Shown piece after piece: positions 44,253 through 53,823 of a stretch of DNA of 64,000 bases (positions within the stretch are counted from its first letter, which is position 1; each line of letters starts with the position of its first letter). The DNA comes from JABMQB01 sp963678235. GTDB taxonomy: Bacteria; Bacteroidota; Bacteroidia; Bacteroidales; Prolixibacteraceae. The stretch is from assembly GCA_963678235.1 (NCBI GenBank), contig OY782766.1, forward strand, positions 1,984,001 through 2,048,000. The letters are read 5' to 3'. The translations under genes and the position numbers were made by a program. The notes beneath the pieces were generated by a model. It saw only the letters and a list, made by a program, of their open reading frames with translations. It was not told the DNA's origin and made no database searches.

Positions 44253-44609
44253 TTAACTAATCGTATCCACGTTATTTCCCAAATTACGATAATTGATTTT
44301 TTCATTTGGATTGGTACCATTTAAATACTCCTCCACGTTTGCATAACCATCGCCATCAGAATCTATTGAACCATCTTTATGGTTTTTCGGATTAAGATTG
44401 TGTTTTACTTCCCATTAATCGGGCATTCCGTCACCAACGCTATCCACTGAAACTTCTGCCGGATCAAACGTTAATTCAGGATATCCGCCAACTTCCGAAA
44501 TATCTTTTATTATTCCTGTCTCGGTCGTTTGTTTTCCACTTCGAACCATCTCTGTAACCCGTTTATCAACAGCATCGTGTCTATCAGTAAATAGAAAATT
44601 GCAATAATT
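44253..44609 (-). pseudogene. C-terminal fragment of a pectate lyase-like gene, with internal stop
   Basis: One minus-strand frame encodes DAVDKRVTEMVRSGK, then ISEVGGYPELTF, then GDGMPD-stop-WEVKHNLNP, then DSDGDGYANVEEYLNG. These are the hallmark C-terminal segments of secreted pectate lyases (EVGG(Y/W)P and DxDGDGMPDxWE calcium-type motif with EYLN). A TAA at 44415-44417 interrupts the DGMPDxWE motif and the catalytic part upstream is missing. It is a relic flanked by pntB and the acetate transporter gene. The remaining bases of this 590-bp region hold only the pnt terminator. Confidence 0.75.
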
Positions 44610-44733
44610 CTAAATCATCCCGGATTCTCAAATAATTATCAACTCTTTCTGTAATGAGGGTAAAAATAATTCGCAGATCAAATAAATTCCTACTTTCGCC
44701 GGACTTATTATTTTAACCAAAAATCTATTATCT

Positions 44734-45303
44734 ATGAGTACTCAAAAATTAGGGAATCCGGCAGTGGTCGGACTGGCAGGGTTCGGATTAACAACACTTA
44801 TTTTACAATTGCACAACATTGGCTTATGCGGAATTGGTCCGGTTTTGGCAATGGGTTTCATATTTGGCGGACTTGCACAGTTTATTGCAGGTTTTATGGA
44901 ACAAAAACTTGGTAATAATTTCGGGTTTAGTGCTTTTGTAGCGTATGGTTCTTTCTGGATTGGCCTTGGCATAATCTGGCTGCTAAACCATTTTAACATC
45001 TATCCTCTTTCCCATACCGATCTTGGTTGGTACCTGGTTGTTTGGGCACTTTATACATTGATACTTATGTTTGCCTCATTTTACGTTCATAAAGCAATGT
45101 CCATCACTTTTATTCTCCTCGAAATTGGCTTTATACTATTGGTAATTGGTCATTTTGGTTATCCAAAAATGAATATTGTTGCCGGGTACGAACTTATATT
45201 CTGTGCTTTGGCAGCCTGGTATATGATGGCGGCAATTATAGTAAATGATTTGGCTGGAAAAACGGTTTTACCTTTCGGGAAAGCCTGGGCTTCGAAATCG
45301 TAA
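44734..45303 (+). CDS. satP: Acetate uptake transporter (SatP/YaaH family)
   Basis: A 189-residue six-helix membrane protein of the GPR1/FUN34/YaaH family, an acetate/succinate-proton symporter or channel. The family motif appears as NPAVVGLAGFGLTT at the N-terminus, and GGLAQFIAGFMEQKLGNNFG fits the conserved second-helix region. It is convergent with ackA-pta, which fits acetate handling. Confidence 0.88.
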   Translation: MSTQKLGNPAVVGLAGFGLTTLILQLHNIGLCGIGPVLAMGFIFGGLAQFIAGFMEQKLGNNFGFSAFVAYGSFWIGLGIIWLLNHFNIYPLSHTDLGWYLVVWALYTLILMFASFYVHKAMSITFILLEIGFILLVIGHFGYPKMNIVAGYELIFCALAAWYMMAAIIVNDLAGKTVLPFGKAWASKS

Positions 45304-45323
45304 TTCTTCAAAAACAATCCCAT

Positions 45324-45362
45324 AAAAAAGGCTTTTCTTTCACAATAAGAAAAGCCTTTTTT
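45324..45362. terminator. Bidirectional terminator between satP and ackA
   Basis: A 16-bp stem, AAAAAAGGCTTTTCTT with its complement, around a 7-nt loop; A and T tracts at both ends serve both convergent transcripts. Confidence 0.85.
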
Positions 45363-45380
45363 TAATTCTTAGTTGAACTA

Positions 45381-46577
45381 TTATTTAATCAAAGCATACG
45401 ATTGCCTTGCAATTTCAAGTTCCTCGTTGGTTGGGATTATAAGGATTTTTGTTTTACTACCCTCCTTATTTATTTCTCGGATTTCACCGCTTCTAACATT
45501 GTTTTTTTCTTCATCAAGCTCAAGTCCGAAATACGACATGTTTTCACACACCAGCCGACGGACAACTTCATCGTTTTCTCCAACACCAGCCGTAAATACA
45601 ATAGCATCTAAGCCATTCATTGCTGCTACATAGTTGCCAATAAATTGTTTAATCCGGTATGCATAAATATTAAAAGCCTGAATTGCTACTTTATCGCCCT
45701 TTAAATACCTGCTTTGCACATCGCGCATGTCGGTATCGCCTGTCATTCCCTGTATTCCACTTTCTTTATTTAATATGGCAGACACTTCTTCAACGGAATA
45801 TCCTTTTTGTTCCACCAGGTAAAATATGATTGAAGGATCGATATCCCCGGATCGTGTACCCATTACAAGACCGTTTAATGGTCCCATTCCCATGCTTGTG
45901 TCCACACAAATCCCGGCATTTACCGCAGCCATTGATGCTCCATTTCCCAAATGGATAGAAATAATCTTTGCATTTTCTTTTCCTAAGTATTCAATCGCTT
46001 TTTGCGAGACATACTTATGCGATGTTCCGTGGAAACCATATTTTCGGATTCCCATTTCTTTGTACATCTTTTCCGGAATAGCGTAACGGTATGCAATACC
46101 GGGCATTGTTTGATGAAAGGCTGTATCGAATACTGCAATTTGAACCGCATTCGGAAAAACACTTTCAGCAACACTGATCCCTGTTAAATTCGCAGGATTA
46201 TGCAATGGTGCCAATGGGAACAGCTCCTTAACTTTTGCTTTTACTTCTTCAGTAATAACCACCGTTTTGGTAAATGCTTCAGCTCCATGAACCACCCGGT
46301 GGCCAACAGCTTTAATATCCGATGGATCGGAAATTACCCCAATTTCTTTATCAATAAGCAATTGTGCAACCCTCTCTAATCCTACAGTATGATCTGGAAT
46401 TGGAAATGTCTCTGTAATTTTTTTCTCTTTCCCCTCTATGAATGTTTTATGCGTGATAGCCCCTTCTTTCAAACCAATACGTTCAACCTGCCCGCTCGAC
46501 AATGGTTTTTCCGTATTCATATCAATTAATTGATACTTGATAGAAGAACTACCAGCATTAACAACTAAAATGTGCAT
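45381..46577 (-). CDS. ackA: Acetate kinase
   Basis: AckA makes ATP from acetyl phosphate and ADP, releasing acetate. The N-terminal VNAGSSSIKYQL and the central FHGTSHKYVSQKA and GNGASMAAVNAG motifs of the acetokinase family are present. Length 398 is standard. It lies 21 bp after pta and forms the classical acetate-producing pair. Confidence 0.97.
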   Translation of the reverse strand: MHILVVNAGSSSIKYQLIDMNTEKPLSSGQVERIGLKEGAITHKTFIEGKEKKITETFPIPDHTVGLERVAQLLIDKEIGVISDPSDIKAVGHRVVHGAEAFTKTVVITEEVKAKVKELFPLAPLHNPANLTGISVAESVFPNAVQIAVFDTAFHQTMPGIAYRYAIPEKMYKEMGIRKYGFHGTSHKYVSQKAIEYLGKENAKIISIHLGNGASMAAVNAGICVDTSMGMGPLNGLVMGTRSGDIDPSIIFYLVEQKGYSVEEVSAILNKESGIQGMTGDTDMRDVQSRYLKGDKVAIQAFNIYAYRIKQFIGNYVAAMNGLDAIVFTAGVGENDEVVRRLVCENMSYFGLELDEEKNNVRSGEIREINKEGSKTKILIIPTNEELEIARQSYALIK

Positions 46578-46598
46578 TTTTTCAGTTTTTATATTTTA

Positions 46599-48707
46599 TT
46601 AAATTTTGTCCTGATCTTGCGCCTGAATGGCAGTTATAACAACAGTGTTGAAGATATCATCCACCGTACAACCACGGCTTAAATCGTTAACAGGTTTATT
46701 CAATCCCTGCAACATTGGACCAATTGCAATTGCCCCCGTCTCGCGTTGTACTGCTTTGTAGGTATTGTTTCCGGTATTTAAGTCGGGAAATACCAATACA
46801 TTTGCCCGTCCCGCAACTTCCGAATTTGGCATTTTACTTTTTCCCACTTTGGGATCAACCGCAGCATCGTATTGAATTGGGCCTTCCAATTTTAAGTCAG
46901 GACGAAGCTGCATTGCCTTTTCTGTGGCGGAACGAACTTTTTCAACTTCCAATCCACTTCCTGAAGTTCCCGAAGAGTAAGATAGGAATGCAACCCTCGG
47001 ATCAATTCCAAATGCTTTTGCCGATTCTGCCGATGAGATGGCTATTTCTGCCAATTGATCAGCATTCGGGTTTACATTTACCGCGCAATCGCCAAAAACA
47101 GAAACATGATCGTCAAGGCACATAAAAAATACAGATGACACTGTGGATACCCCCGGACGCGTTTTAACAAACTGCAATGCAGGGATAATAGTATGTGCAG
47201 TTGTGTGGTCGGCTCCCGAAACCATTCCGTCGGCATGCCCTTTATAAACCATCATGGTTCCAAAGTAAGAAACATCTAACATGGTATCTTCTGCCGAGGC
47301 TTCCGAAACATTTTTATGTTTTCGAAGCTCATAATAAGTGCGCCAATAATCTTCAAAATGCTCCGAAGTTTCCGGATCAATGATATTTATCTTTTCCTCA
47401 TCAAATGCGACTCCTGCACGAATTGCATTTGCCATAATATCTTCCTTTTTACCCAAAAGTGTAAGCTTCACAATGTTTTGCTCAACAAGGCTTGCTGCTG
47501 CTTCCAAAACTCTGGCATCGGTACCCTCCGGCAAAACAATATGCTTGATGGATGATTTGGCTTTGGCCACCAAATTGTATTGAAACATTCGGGGAGCCAT
47601 CACTTCCGTTTTGAAATTCTTAAACTTATCCAGCAAAAACTCAGCATCAACATTCTCCTCGAAAGTAGAAATACTTAACTCGATTTTTCTGGTATCGCCA
47701 GGCCTGATTTTTGGTTTAACATTAGCAATTTTATTTGCAGTATCGAAGGTTACCTCTTCCACCAATATAATTGGAACAACGTTGCGCAATCCTTCAATTA
47801 GCCTTACAATTTGTTTTTCAGGGGCAATTCCACCAGTTATTACAATTCCGGAAATCGTTGGGTAATTTGCCGACGCATTGGCCTGCAAAGCTCCCAATAG
47901 GATATCCGACCTGTCTCCGGGAGTTATTATAAGGCTGTTTTCTTCTACACGGTCAAGGTAATTTCGCAGTTGCATTGCCCCAACATCGTATTTATCAGCT
48001 TGTTTGTACATCAATGCTTTTCCAAAAAGGATTTTTCCTCCTATCTCCTCATATACTTCCTGGATAGTTGGACTGCTTAGGTTTTTCACTTCAGGGATAA
48101 TCCCAATTACGGTATCGGTCGGAATTACTTTGGTTAGTTCAGCCCTGATCTGTGCAATATCGTTTTCAGGAACGCGGTTCATAAAAACTGCCTGGATTAA
48201 AACGTCCTTCTGAGCATATCTTTTTACTGCTAAATCAAGATTGGCAACTGCATCTTTTATTTCTTTCTTTCTAGCCGAACTTACTAGGATTGTTGGGATT
48301 GAAAGGTTTCTTGCTATTTCAACGTTCAAATCAAATTCGATATCCACCCCTTTGTTTAAAAAATCGGACCCTTCAACAACCACCGCATCAAATTTACTTT
48401 CGATGTTTTTGTATTTTTCGATGATCATATCGATTAATCGATCCTCTTTCCCCAGGTTTTTATACTTCACCACCTGGGACATCGTAAACCCATAAGCTTC
48501 TTTGTACTCCATATCCAAATTAAAATACGTAAGCATAGTTTCGATATGGTTGTCTTTTTTCCCTTTCGGAAAGTCATTGATGATCGGTCTGAAATAACCA
48601 ACCTTCCCAACTTTTGAGAGCAATGTTTTCAGAACTCCCAATGCCACAACAGACCGACCGGTATGCGATTCGGTGTTTGTGATATAAATTCCTGTTTTTA
48701 CTTTCAC
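46599..48707 (-). CDS. pta: Phosphate acetyltransferase
   Basis: Pta converts acetyl-CoA and phosphate to acetyl phosphate. This is the long form with an N-terminal BioD-like P-loop region (YITNTESHTGRSVVALGV), a DRTGG domain (about 215-330) and the C-terminal catalytic PTA domain (from about 385; SYSSGTSGSG, VAGRANVLVFPDLNTGN). I prefer the GTG at 48707 as start, because it leaves the N-terminus KVKTGIYITNTE just before the P-loop region as in other long forms; a TTG at 48749 would add 14 residues. About 702 residues. Confidence 0.92.
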   Translation of the reverse strand: MKVKTGIYITNTESHTGRSVVALGVLKTLLSKVGKVGYFRPIINDFPKGKKDNHIETMLTYFNLDMEYKEAYGFTMSQVVKYKNLGKEDRLIDMIIEKYKNIESKFDAVVVEGSDFLNKGVDIEFDLNVEIARNLSIPTILVSSARKKEIKDAVANLDLAVKRYAQKDVLIQAVFMNRVPENDIAQIRAELTKVIPTDTVIGIIPEVKNLSSPTIQEVYEEIGGKILFGKALMYKQADKYDVGAMQLRNYLDRVEENSLIITPGDRSDILLGALQANASANYPTISGIVITGGIAPEKQIVRLIEGLRNVVPIILVEEVTFDTANKIANVKPKIRPGDTRKIELSISTFEENVDAEFLLDKFKNFKTEVMAPRMFQYNLVAKAKSSIKHIVLPEGTDARVLEAAASLVEQNIVKLTLLGKKEDIMANAIRAGVAFDEEKINIIDPETSEHFEDYWRTYYELRKHKNVSEASAEDTMLDVSYFGTMMVYKGHADGMVSGADHTTAHTIIPALQFVKTRPGVSTVSSVFFMCLDDHVSVFGDCAVNVNPNADQLAEIAISSAESAKAFGIDPRVAFLSYSSGTSGSGLEVEKVRSATEKAMQLRPDLKLEGPIQYDAAVDPKVGKSKMPNSEVAGRANVLVFPDLNTGNNTYKAVQRETGAIAIGPMLQGLNKPVNDLSRGCTVDDIFNTVVITAIQAQDQDKI

Positions 48708-49129
48708 AATGTTAAATAATCGTTTTAAATCTATTAATCTGTACGCCAATCATTTATACCAACAATTGGAAATATTGTTGTCTGCATCCCATAAAGGAAC
48801 AAACAAGCAGTTGAATTTGCGCTCGGCACAATATCCTCATCTTTTCAATACAACTATAGCAATGATTTAGTTGAATCGGATAAATTTCACAAATGTTCTA
48901 TAAAAAGCGTCAAGAACTTTAATTGGAATTTTCTAGTATCCTTCCATTTATCCGGGCACAAAAATAACAAAGTTTTTGTTTGGCATCTAGAAATACATCC
49001 AATTACAAGGTAAGCTTAACACTTAATGAATACACAATAAAATAGTCATTATAAATTCATGTATAATGCCTGATAACATATTGGAAATATTGCAAGTTAG
49101 TTTTATCTTACAAACAGAAATTGGAAAAG

Positions 49130-50254
49130 ATGGATATAAAAGAAGAATTCACAGAATACGCCTCCTCAGGGCGTAGTTCAAATAATGAATTGATAAAGCA
49201 AGCGGAGTTGTTCAAAAACAAAACCGATTTGACAACCATATCCAATGCCATTGGTAAAATGATTATCATCTTGAATAATCACAGACAAATAATTTATGCA
49301 AATAAATTGTTTCTGGAAATCGTTGGGATAACAAACATAGATCCAATATTAGGGAAGCGCCCGGGCGAAGCTATTTACTGCAAGCATGCTTTATTAAGTT
49401 CAAGTGGTTGTGGAACTACTGAGTTCTGTAAAACATGTGGTGCCGTAAATGCAATATTAGATGCGCAACAAGGTATTCCATCAACAAAAGAATGCAGGAT
49501 AACAACGAAAAGTAATGATGCTTTGGATTTGAGTGTTTCAACAGCACCATACGTAATTGAGAATGAACAATTCACAATTTTTGCAATTAGCGATATAAGC
49601 GACGAAAAGCGCAAACAAGTTTTGGAGCGGGTATTTTTCCATGATGTTATGAACAGTGCCGGTGGCATTTCCGGGTTATCCGACATCATGCAACAAATAC
49701 AAGATCCTGATGAATTGAATGAATTATCACGTCTTATTCAAAGTGCTTCAAACAGCCTAATCGAAGAGCTTCAAGCCCAAAAACAGATAAGCTCTGCCGA
49801 AAGAGGCGATCTTGAACTTAAAATTACGGAAGTAGAATCTTTAGAAATACTAAAGGAACTAGGAAGTATTTATTCTAAGCATGAAATTATTGCGGATAAA
49901 ATCATACGCATAAATCCTGAATCTGAAGATGCAATAGTCGGCACAGACCCGGCACTTCTTAGAAGGGTCTTGGGCAATATGATTAAGAATGCAATTGAAG
50001 CATCCTTACCTAAAGGAACAATTACCTTATCCTGCCATAAAATCGATAAAAACATCCGGTTTTCAATACATAATTCTACGGTAATGCCCCGTGATATCCA
50101 ATTACAACTTTTTAAAAGATCATTTACAACAAAAGGCGTAGGGAGAGGGATCGGCACATACAGCATGAAACTTTTTGGAGAAAAATATTTAAAAGGCAAA
50201 GTGTGGTTCGAAAGTACGGAAGAAACAGGAACAACATTTTATTTAATGCTTTAA
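49130..50254 (+). CDS. PAS sensor histidine kinase with a cysteine cluster
   Basis: A soluble 374-residue kinase: a PAS domain (about 35-145), a dimerisation helix with FFHDVMNSAGGISGL, which holds the phospho-accepting His, and an HATPase domain (RRVLGNMIKNAIEA, GIGTYSMKLFGEKYL). Inside the PAS domain four cysteines occur as Cys84, Cys94, Cys100 and Cys103 (GCGTTEFCKTCGAV), suggesting a metal, Fe-S or redox sensor. No membrane segment and no adjacent response regulator. ATG 49130 is used rather than an upstream TTG. The roughly 420-bp gap before it shows nothing recognisable. Confidence 0.82.
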   Translation: MDIKEEFTEYASSGRSSNNELIKQAELFKNKTDLTTISNAIGKMIIILNNHRQIIYANKLFLEIVGITNIDPILGKRPGEAIYCKHALLSSSGCGTTEFCKTCGAVNAILDAQQGIPSTKECRITTKSNDALDLSVSTAPYVIENEQFTIFAISDISDEKRKQVLERVFFHDVMNSAGGISGLSDIMQQIQDPDELNELSRLIQSASNSLIEELQAQKQISSAERGDLELKITEVESLEILKELGSIYSKHEIIADKIIRINPESEDAIVGTDPALLRRVLGNMIKNAIEASLPKGTITLSCHKIDKNIRFSIHNSTVMPRDIQLQLFKRSFTTKGVGRGIGTYSMKLFGEKYLKGKVWFESTEETGTTFYLML

Positions 50255-50379
50255 ATCGAGCATTCTATTTTAACAATTTATAATAGTTTAATTTCTTAAA
50301 AAGTATTTCCCTCAATTTTTTCACAAGAAAGACTGCGCAAACAAGACCTTTATCATTAATAGGATTATCAGGTTTTAAG

Positions 50380-50387
50380 TATATTTG
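50380..50387 (+). promoter_or_regulatory. Predicted -7 box of the C69 dipeptidase gene
   Basis: TATATTTG, an exact consensus match, 29 bp before the ATG at 50417. Confidence 0.55.
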
Positions 50388-50416
50388 TGTTTTGCAAAAA
50401 TTTAAAGATTAAAAAT

Positions 50417-52111
50417 ATGGCTAAGAAATTAAGATTTTTACTTGTTATAATTGCAGCATCAGCTTATTGGAATGCCCAAACAACTGTGGCTTGTACAAAT
50501 TTTCTTGTTACAAAAGGGGCAACTGTTGATGGGTCCACAATGATTACTTATGCTGCTGACTCACACACATTATATGGTGAGCTCTATTACCAACCTGCAA
50601 TGGACCATCCGGTTGGGGCAATGCGCGATATTTATGAATGGGATACCGGGAAATTTCTTGGACAAATAGAGGAAGTGCCTCATACCTATAGTGTAATTGG
50701 AAATATGAACGAATACCAGCTTGCCATTGGTGAAACAACTTATGGTGGCAGAAGCGAACTTGCCAAACAAAACGGTGCCATTATGGACTACGGCAGTTTG
50801 ATTTACGTTACCCTGCAACGCGCAAAAACTGCCCGTGAAGCAATTAGTGTGATGGGCGAATTGGTGGATAATTATGGATATGCAAGCTCTGGCGAATCGT
50901 TTTCAATTTCCGATCCTAATGAAGTTTGGATTATGGAACTAATTGGCAAAGGTGAAGGTGAAAAAGGTGCAGTTTGGGTCGCAGTAAAAATTCCTGATGG
51001 CTATATAAGCGGACATGCCAACCAGGCACGGATCACAACTTTCCCGTTAAACGACTCCAAAAATTGTATTTATTCAAAAGACGTTATCTCATTTGCACAC
51101 GAAAAAGGATGGTTTGACGGAAAAAACAAGGATTTTAGTTTTTCAGACGTTTATGCACCTGTCGATTTTGGAGGTGCACGTTTTTGTGACGCTCGTGTAT
51201 GGGCAGGCTTTAACAAAGTTGCAAGCGGAATGGACCAATATACCGAATATGCAAAAGGAGTTGTTGAACACAGTGGAGAAAACAATTTCCCTGAAAACCG
51301 GATACCTTTATGGGTAAAACCCGATAAAAAGTTAACAGTTCAGGATGTTATGGACATGATGCGCGACCATTTTGAAGGCACTGACCTGGACATGACAAAT
51401 GATATTGGTGCCGGACCTTATAAATTACCTTACCGCTGGAGAGGATTAACATGGAAGGTTGACTCGGTAGAGTATTGCAACGAAAGGGCTATCTCAACCC
51501 AACAAACCGGATTTTCCTTTGTGGCACAAGGCCGTTCCTGGTTACCCGATCCTGTAGGCGGTATCCTTTGGTTTGGTGTTGACGATGCATATAGCACCTG
51601 TTATGCCCCAATGTATTGTGGGATTAACAAGATTCCTGAATGTTTCAAAGTTGGCAATGGCGACATGCTTACTTATAGTGAAACTTCGGCATTTTGGGCA
51701 TTTAATTTTGTAAGTAATTTTACCTACCTGCGCTACAGCGACATGATTGTTGATGTACAAAAAGTTCAAAAGAAACTCGAAGATAAATTTGTAGCTTATG
51801 TACCTGTAATTGACAAAGCCGCCGAAACTTTATATAATGAACAAGGTGAAGAAATGGCACGGCAGTTTATTACCGAATATTCGGTAAACGAAGCTAATGC
51901 AATGACAAATGAATGGAAAAATCTCGGACAATATCTGCTCGTAAAATATATGGATGGCAATATAAAAAGGGAAAAAGATGGAAAATTTGAACGGACAGAA
52001 ACCGGAATGCCACCCGGACCACTACAACCCGGATACCCTGCCTGGTGGTATGAAGCAATTGTAAAAAGTACCGGAGACCATTTTAAAGTTATTGGATCGG
52101 CAGGTCATTAA
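50417..52111 (+). CDS. C69-family dipeptidase, secreted
   Basis: An Ntn-hydrolase-type dipeptidase (peptidase family C69, PepD-like). After a signal peptide (residues 1-24) the mature chain would begin at the nucleophile Cys in VACTNFLVTKGATVDGSTM, which is how these enzymes self-activate. IGNMNEYQLAIGETTYGGR is also typical. About 564 residues, a normal length. It probably degrades peptides in the periplasm. The ATG at 50417 fits the signal peptide and the promoter box at 50380; a TTG further upstream would overlap that box. Confidence 0.88.
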   Translation: MAKKLRFLLVIIAASAYWNAQTTVACTNFLVTKGATVDGSTMITYAADSHTLYGELYYQPAMDHPVGAMRDIYEWDTGKFLGQIEEVPHTYSVIGNMNEYQLAIGETTYGGRSELAKQNGAIMDYGSLIYVTLQRAKTAREAISVMGELVDNYGYASSGESFSISDPNEVWIMELIGKGEGEKGAVWVAVKIPDGYISGHANQARITTFPLNDSKNCIYSKDVISFAHEKGWFDGKNKDFSFSDVYAPVDFGGARFCDARVWAGFNKVASGMDQYTEYAKGVVEHSGENNFPENRIPLWVKPDKKLTVQDVMDMMRDHFEGTDLDMTNDIGAGPYKLPYRWRGLTWKVDSVEYCNERAISTQQTGFSFVAQGRSWLPDPVGGILWFGVDDAYSTCYAPMYCGINKIPECFKVGNGDMLTYSETSAFWAFNFVSNFTYLRYSDMIVDVQKVQKKLEDKFVAYVPVIDKAAETLYNEQGEEMARQFITEYSVNEANAMTNEWKNLGQYLLVKYMDGNIKREKDGKFERTETGMPPGPLQPGYPAWWYEAIVKSTGDHFKVIGSAGH

Positions 52112-52144
52112 TTTGATTTAATTAACCTTCTTTAAAGTAAAATG

Positions 52145-52174
52145 TTTGGCGTATGAAAAAAAATACTAATTTTG
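52145..52174 (+). promoter_or_regulatory. Predicted promoter of rplS
   Basis: TTTG (52145-52148), 18 bp, TAATTTTG (52167-52174): close to the Bacteroidota consensus, as expected for a highly expressed ribosomal gene. Confidence 0.7.
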
Positions 52175-52245
52175 CGCCGAATTTAATAGCAATCTCTTAT
52201 CGTCAGTTGACGGGTAATATTGCCAACTTATAAAATATCAGAACA

Positions 52246-52593
52246 ATGGATTTAATTAAAATTGTTGAAAATTCTTTCGAAGCTCAGGCTGAGCACCCAA
52301 AATTTGGTGCAGGGGACACTATTACCGTGCACTATAAGATTAAGGAAGGAAATAAAGAAAGGATTCAGAATTTCCGCGGAGTGGTAATTCAGATTAAAGG
52401 AACGGGAGCTTCAAAAACATTTACAATACGTAAAATGTCAGGTAACGTTGGAGTAGAAAGAATTATTCCTTTAAACTCACCGTTTATTGACAGTATTGAA
52501 GTTAACAAACATGGTCGTGTTCGTAGAAAAAGAATTTTTTACCTACGTGAACTTACCGGTAAAAAAGCCCGGATCAAAGAAAAAAGATTCTAA
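52246..52593 (+). CDS. rplS: 50S ribosomal protein L19
   Basis: L19 sits at the interface of the ribosomal subunits. The 115-residue sequence has FGAGDTITVHYKIKEGNKERIQ and the C-terminal GRVRRKRIFYLRELTGKKARIKE signature (given here as separate short parts: GRVRRKRIFYLRE and GKKARIKE). Monocistronic, with its own promoter and terminator, not linked to rpsP/trmD. Confidence 0.98.
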   Translation: MDLIKIVENSFEAQAEHPKFGAGDTITVHYKIKEGNKERIQNFRGVVIQIKGTGASKTFTIRKMSGNVGVERIIPLNSPFIDSIEVNKHGRVRRKRIFYLRELTGKKARIKEKRF

Positions 52594-52612
52594 AAAGCAC
52601 CTTAGAGATATC

Positions 52613-52645
52613 AAAAGGCTTTCATCTGTATGGAAGCCTTTTTTG
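52613..52645 (+). terminator. Terminator of rplS
   Basis: AAAAGGCTTTC pairs with GGAAGCCTTTT around an 8-nt loop, followed by T's. Confidence 0.85.
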
Positions 52646-52770
52646 TTTTCCTCTATCCCGGAAGAATTACTAAAACACATTTCAACTATCTTCAAAATAT
52701 CCTAAATACATGACAATCATCAAATATTTATTTGGATGATTTTATCTTCTTTTGCGAAAAATTTAGGGAA

Positions 52771-53700
52771 ATGGCATTTTTAACAAAGAACAAACTTTTT
52801 AGCAGAAAATGGTTTATCGATTATACTCTAATTTCTGCAGGGGCATTTATTCTAGCAGCTGGATTTGTATATTTTATTGTACCACATAAAATTGTACCTG
52901 GTGGCGTTTATGGTATTGCTATTATCGTTCACCATCTAACGAAAGGCTTATTTTCTTTTTGGCCGGATGGCTTTCCAATTGGTTTGTTCGGATTGCTCCT
53001 GAACATCCCGCTTACCATTGCAGGAATAAAAATACTTGGACCCCGTTTTGGTGTTAAAACAGTGGTAGGGTTTATTCTTTCATCTGTATTTATCGATGCT
53101 ATAACCTATTTGAGGCCTTCAGGCGATGCACCTTTGGTTACCGATGTTTTATTATCATGCATATTTGGGGGCGTATTGGTTGGTTTTGGACTTGGGCTTA
53201 TTTTTAAATCAAGGGCTACCTCCGGAGGATCGGATATTATTGCAATGATTTTGGCAAAATATACCAAACTGCAACTTGGAAAATTAATGATTTATGTTGA
53301 TTCAGCCATTGTGCTTATTGCACTTGCCGCTTTTAAAGATTGGCATATCCCACTGTATTCGTTGATAGTTATTTATATTTCGGGAAGGGCAATCGATCTT
53401 ACCCTTGAAGGCTCGGACTACAATAAGGCGCTGATGATTATTTCGAAAAAACATGAAGAAATCAAACACAAACTTCTTGTTGACCTCGAACGGGGAGGAA
53501 CCTATTTAAACGGGCAAGGAATGTTTTCGGGCGAAGAAAAGCAGGTGATCTATACCGTTGTTAGCCGCCGTGAAGTTGCAATTCTTGAAGAATTTATTAG
53601 CAAAATTGATCCTGATGCATTTATTACCGTTACCGATGCAAAAGAGATTTTGGGGGAAGGTTTTCAGAGTTTAAAGAATAAAGTAGATCCGGATTCCTGA
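52771..53700 (+). CDS. YitT-family membrane protein
   Basis: A 309-residue protein with five or six N-terminal membrane helices (YitT/DUF161, including FIVPHKIVPGGVYGIAII and SRATSGGSDIIAMILAKY) and a C-terminal soluble DUF2179 domain (GMFSGEEKQVIYTVVSRREV). Function unknown; transport has been proposed for the family. ATG 52771 is chosen because it leads into the first helix, whereas the longer frame begins with TTG. Confidence 0.87.
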   Translation: MAFLTKNKLFSRKWFIDYTLISAGAFILAAGFVYFIVPHKIVPGGVYGIAIIVHHLTKGLFSFWPDGFPIGLFGLLLNIPLTIAGIKILGPRFGVKTVVGFILSSVFIDAITYLRPSGDAPLVTDVLLSCIFGGVLVGFGLGLIFKSRATSGGSDIIAMILAKYTKLQLGKLMIYVDSAIVLIALAAFKDWHIPLYSLIVIYISGRAIDLTLEGSDYNKALMIISKKHEEIKHKLLVDLERGGTYLNGQGMFSGEEKQVIYTVVSRREVAILEEFISKIDPDAFITVTDAKEILGEGFQSLKNKVDPDS

Positions 53701-53786
53701 TGAGAAACAACAAATTAACGGATTTTATGTTAAAGAACTTCATACAAAGCTAAGCTTCAGGTTACAGTCTTTTAGATCATTTTTAG

Positions 53787-53794
53787 TAATTTTG
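53787..53794 (+). promoter_or_regulatory. Predicted -7 box of the patatin-like gene
   Basis: TAATTTTG, an exact TAnnTTTG match, 29 bp before the ATG at 53824. Confidence 0.5.
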
Positions 53795-53823
53795 ATACCA
53801 TCATATTGCTATAATAAACCGCC

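Noticed and set aside
44253..44609. Reading the pectate-lyase-like segment as an intact small gene
   Set aside because: It has no start codon in frame, an in-frame TAA in a conserved motif and only the C-terminal part of the family.
47195..48495. Several open frames antisense to pta
   Set aside because: They mirror the codon pattern of pta and show no domain features.
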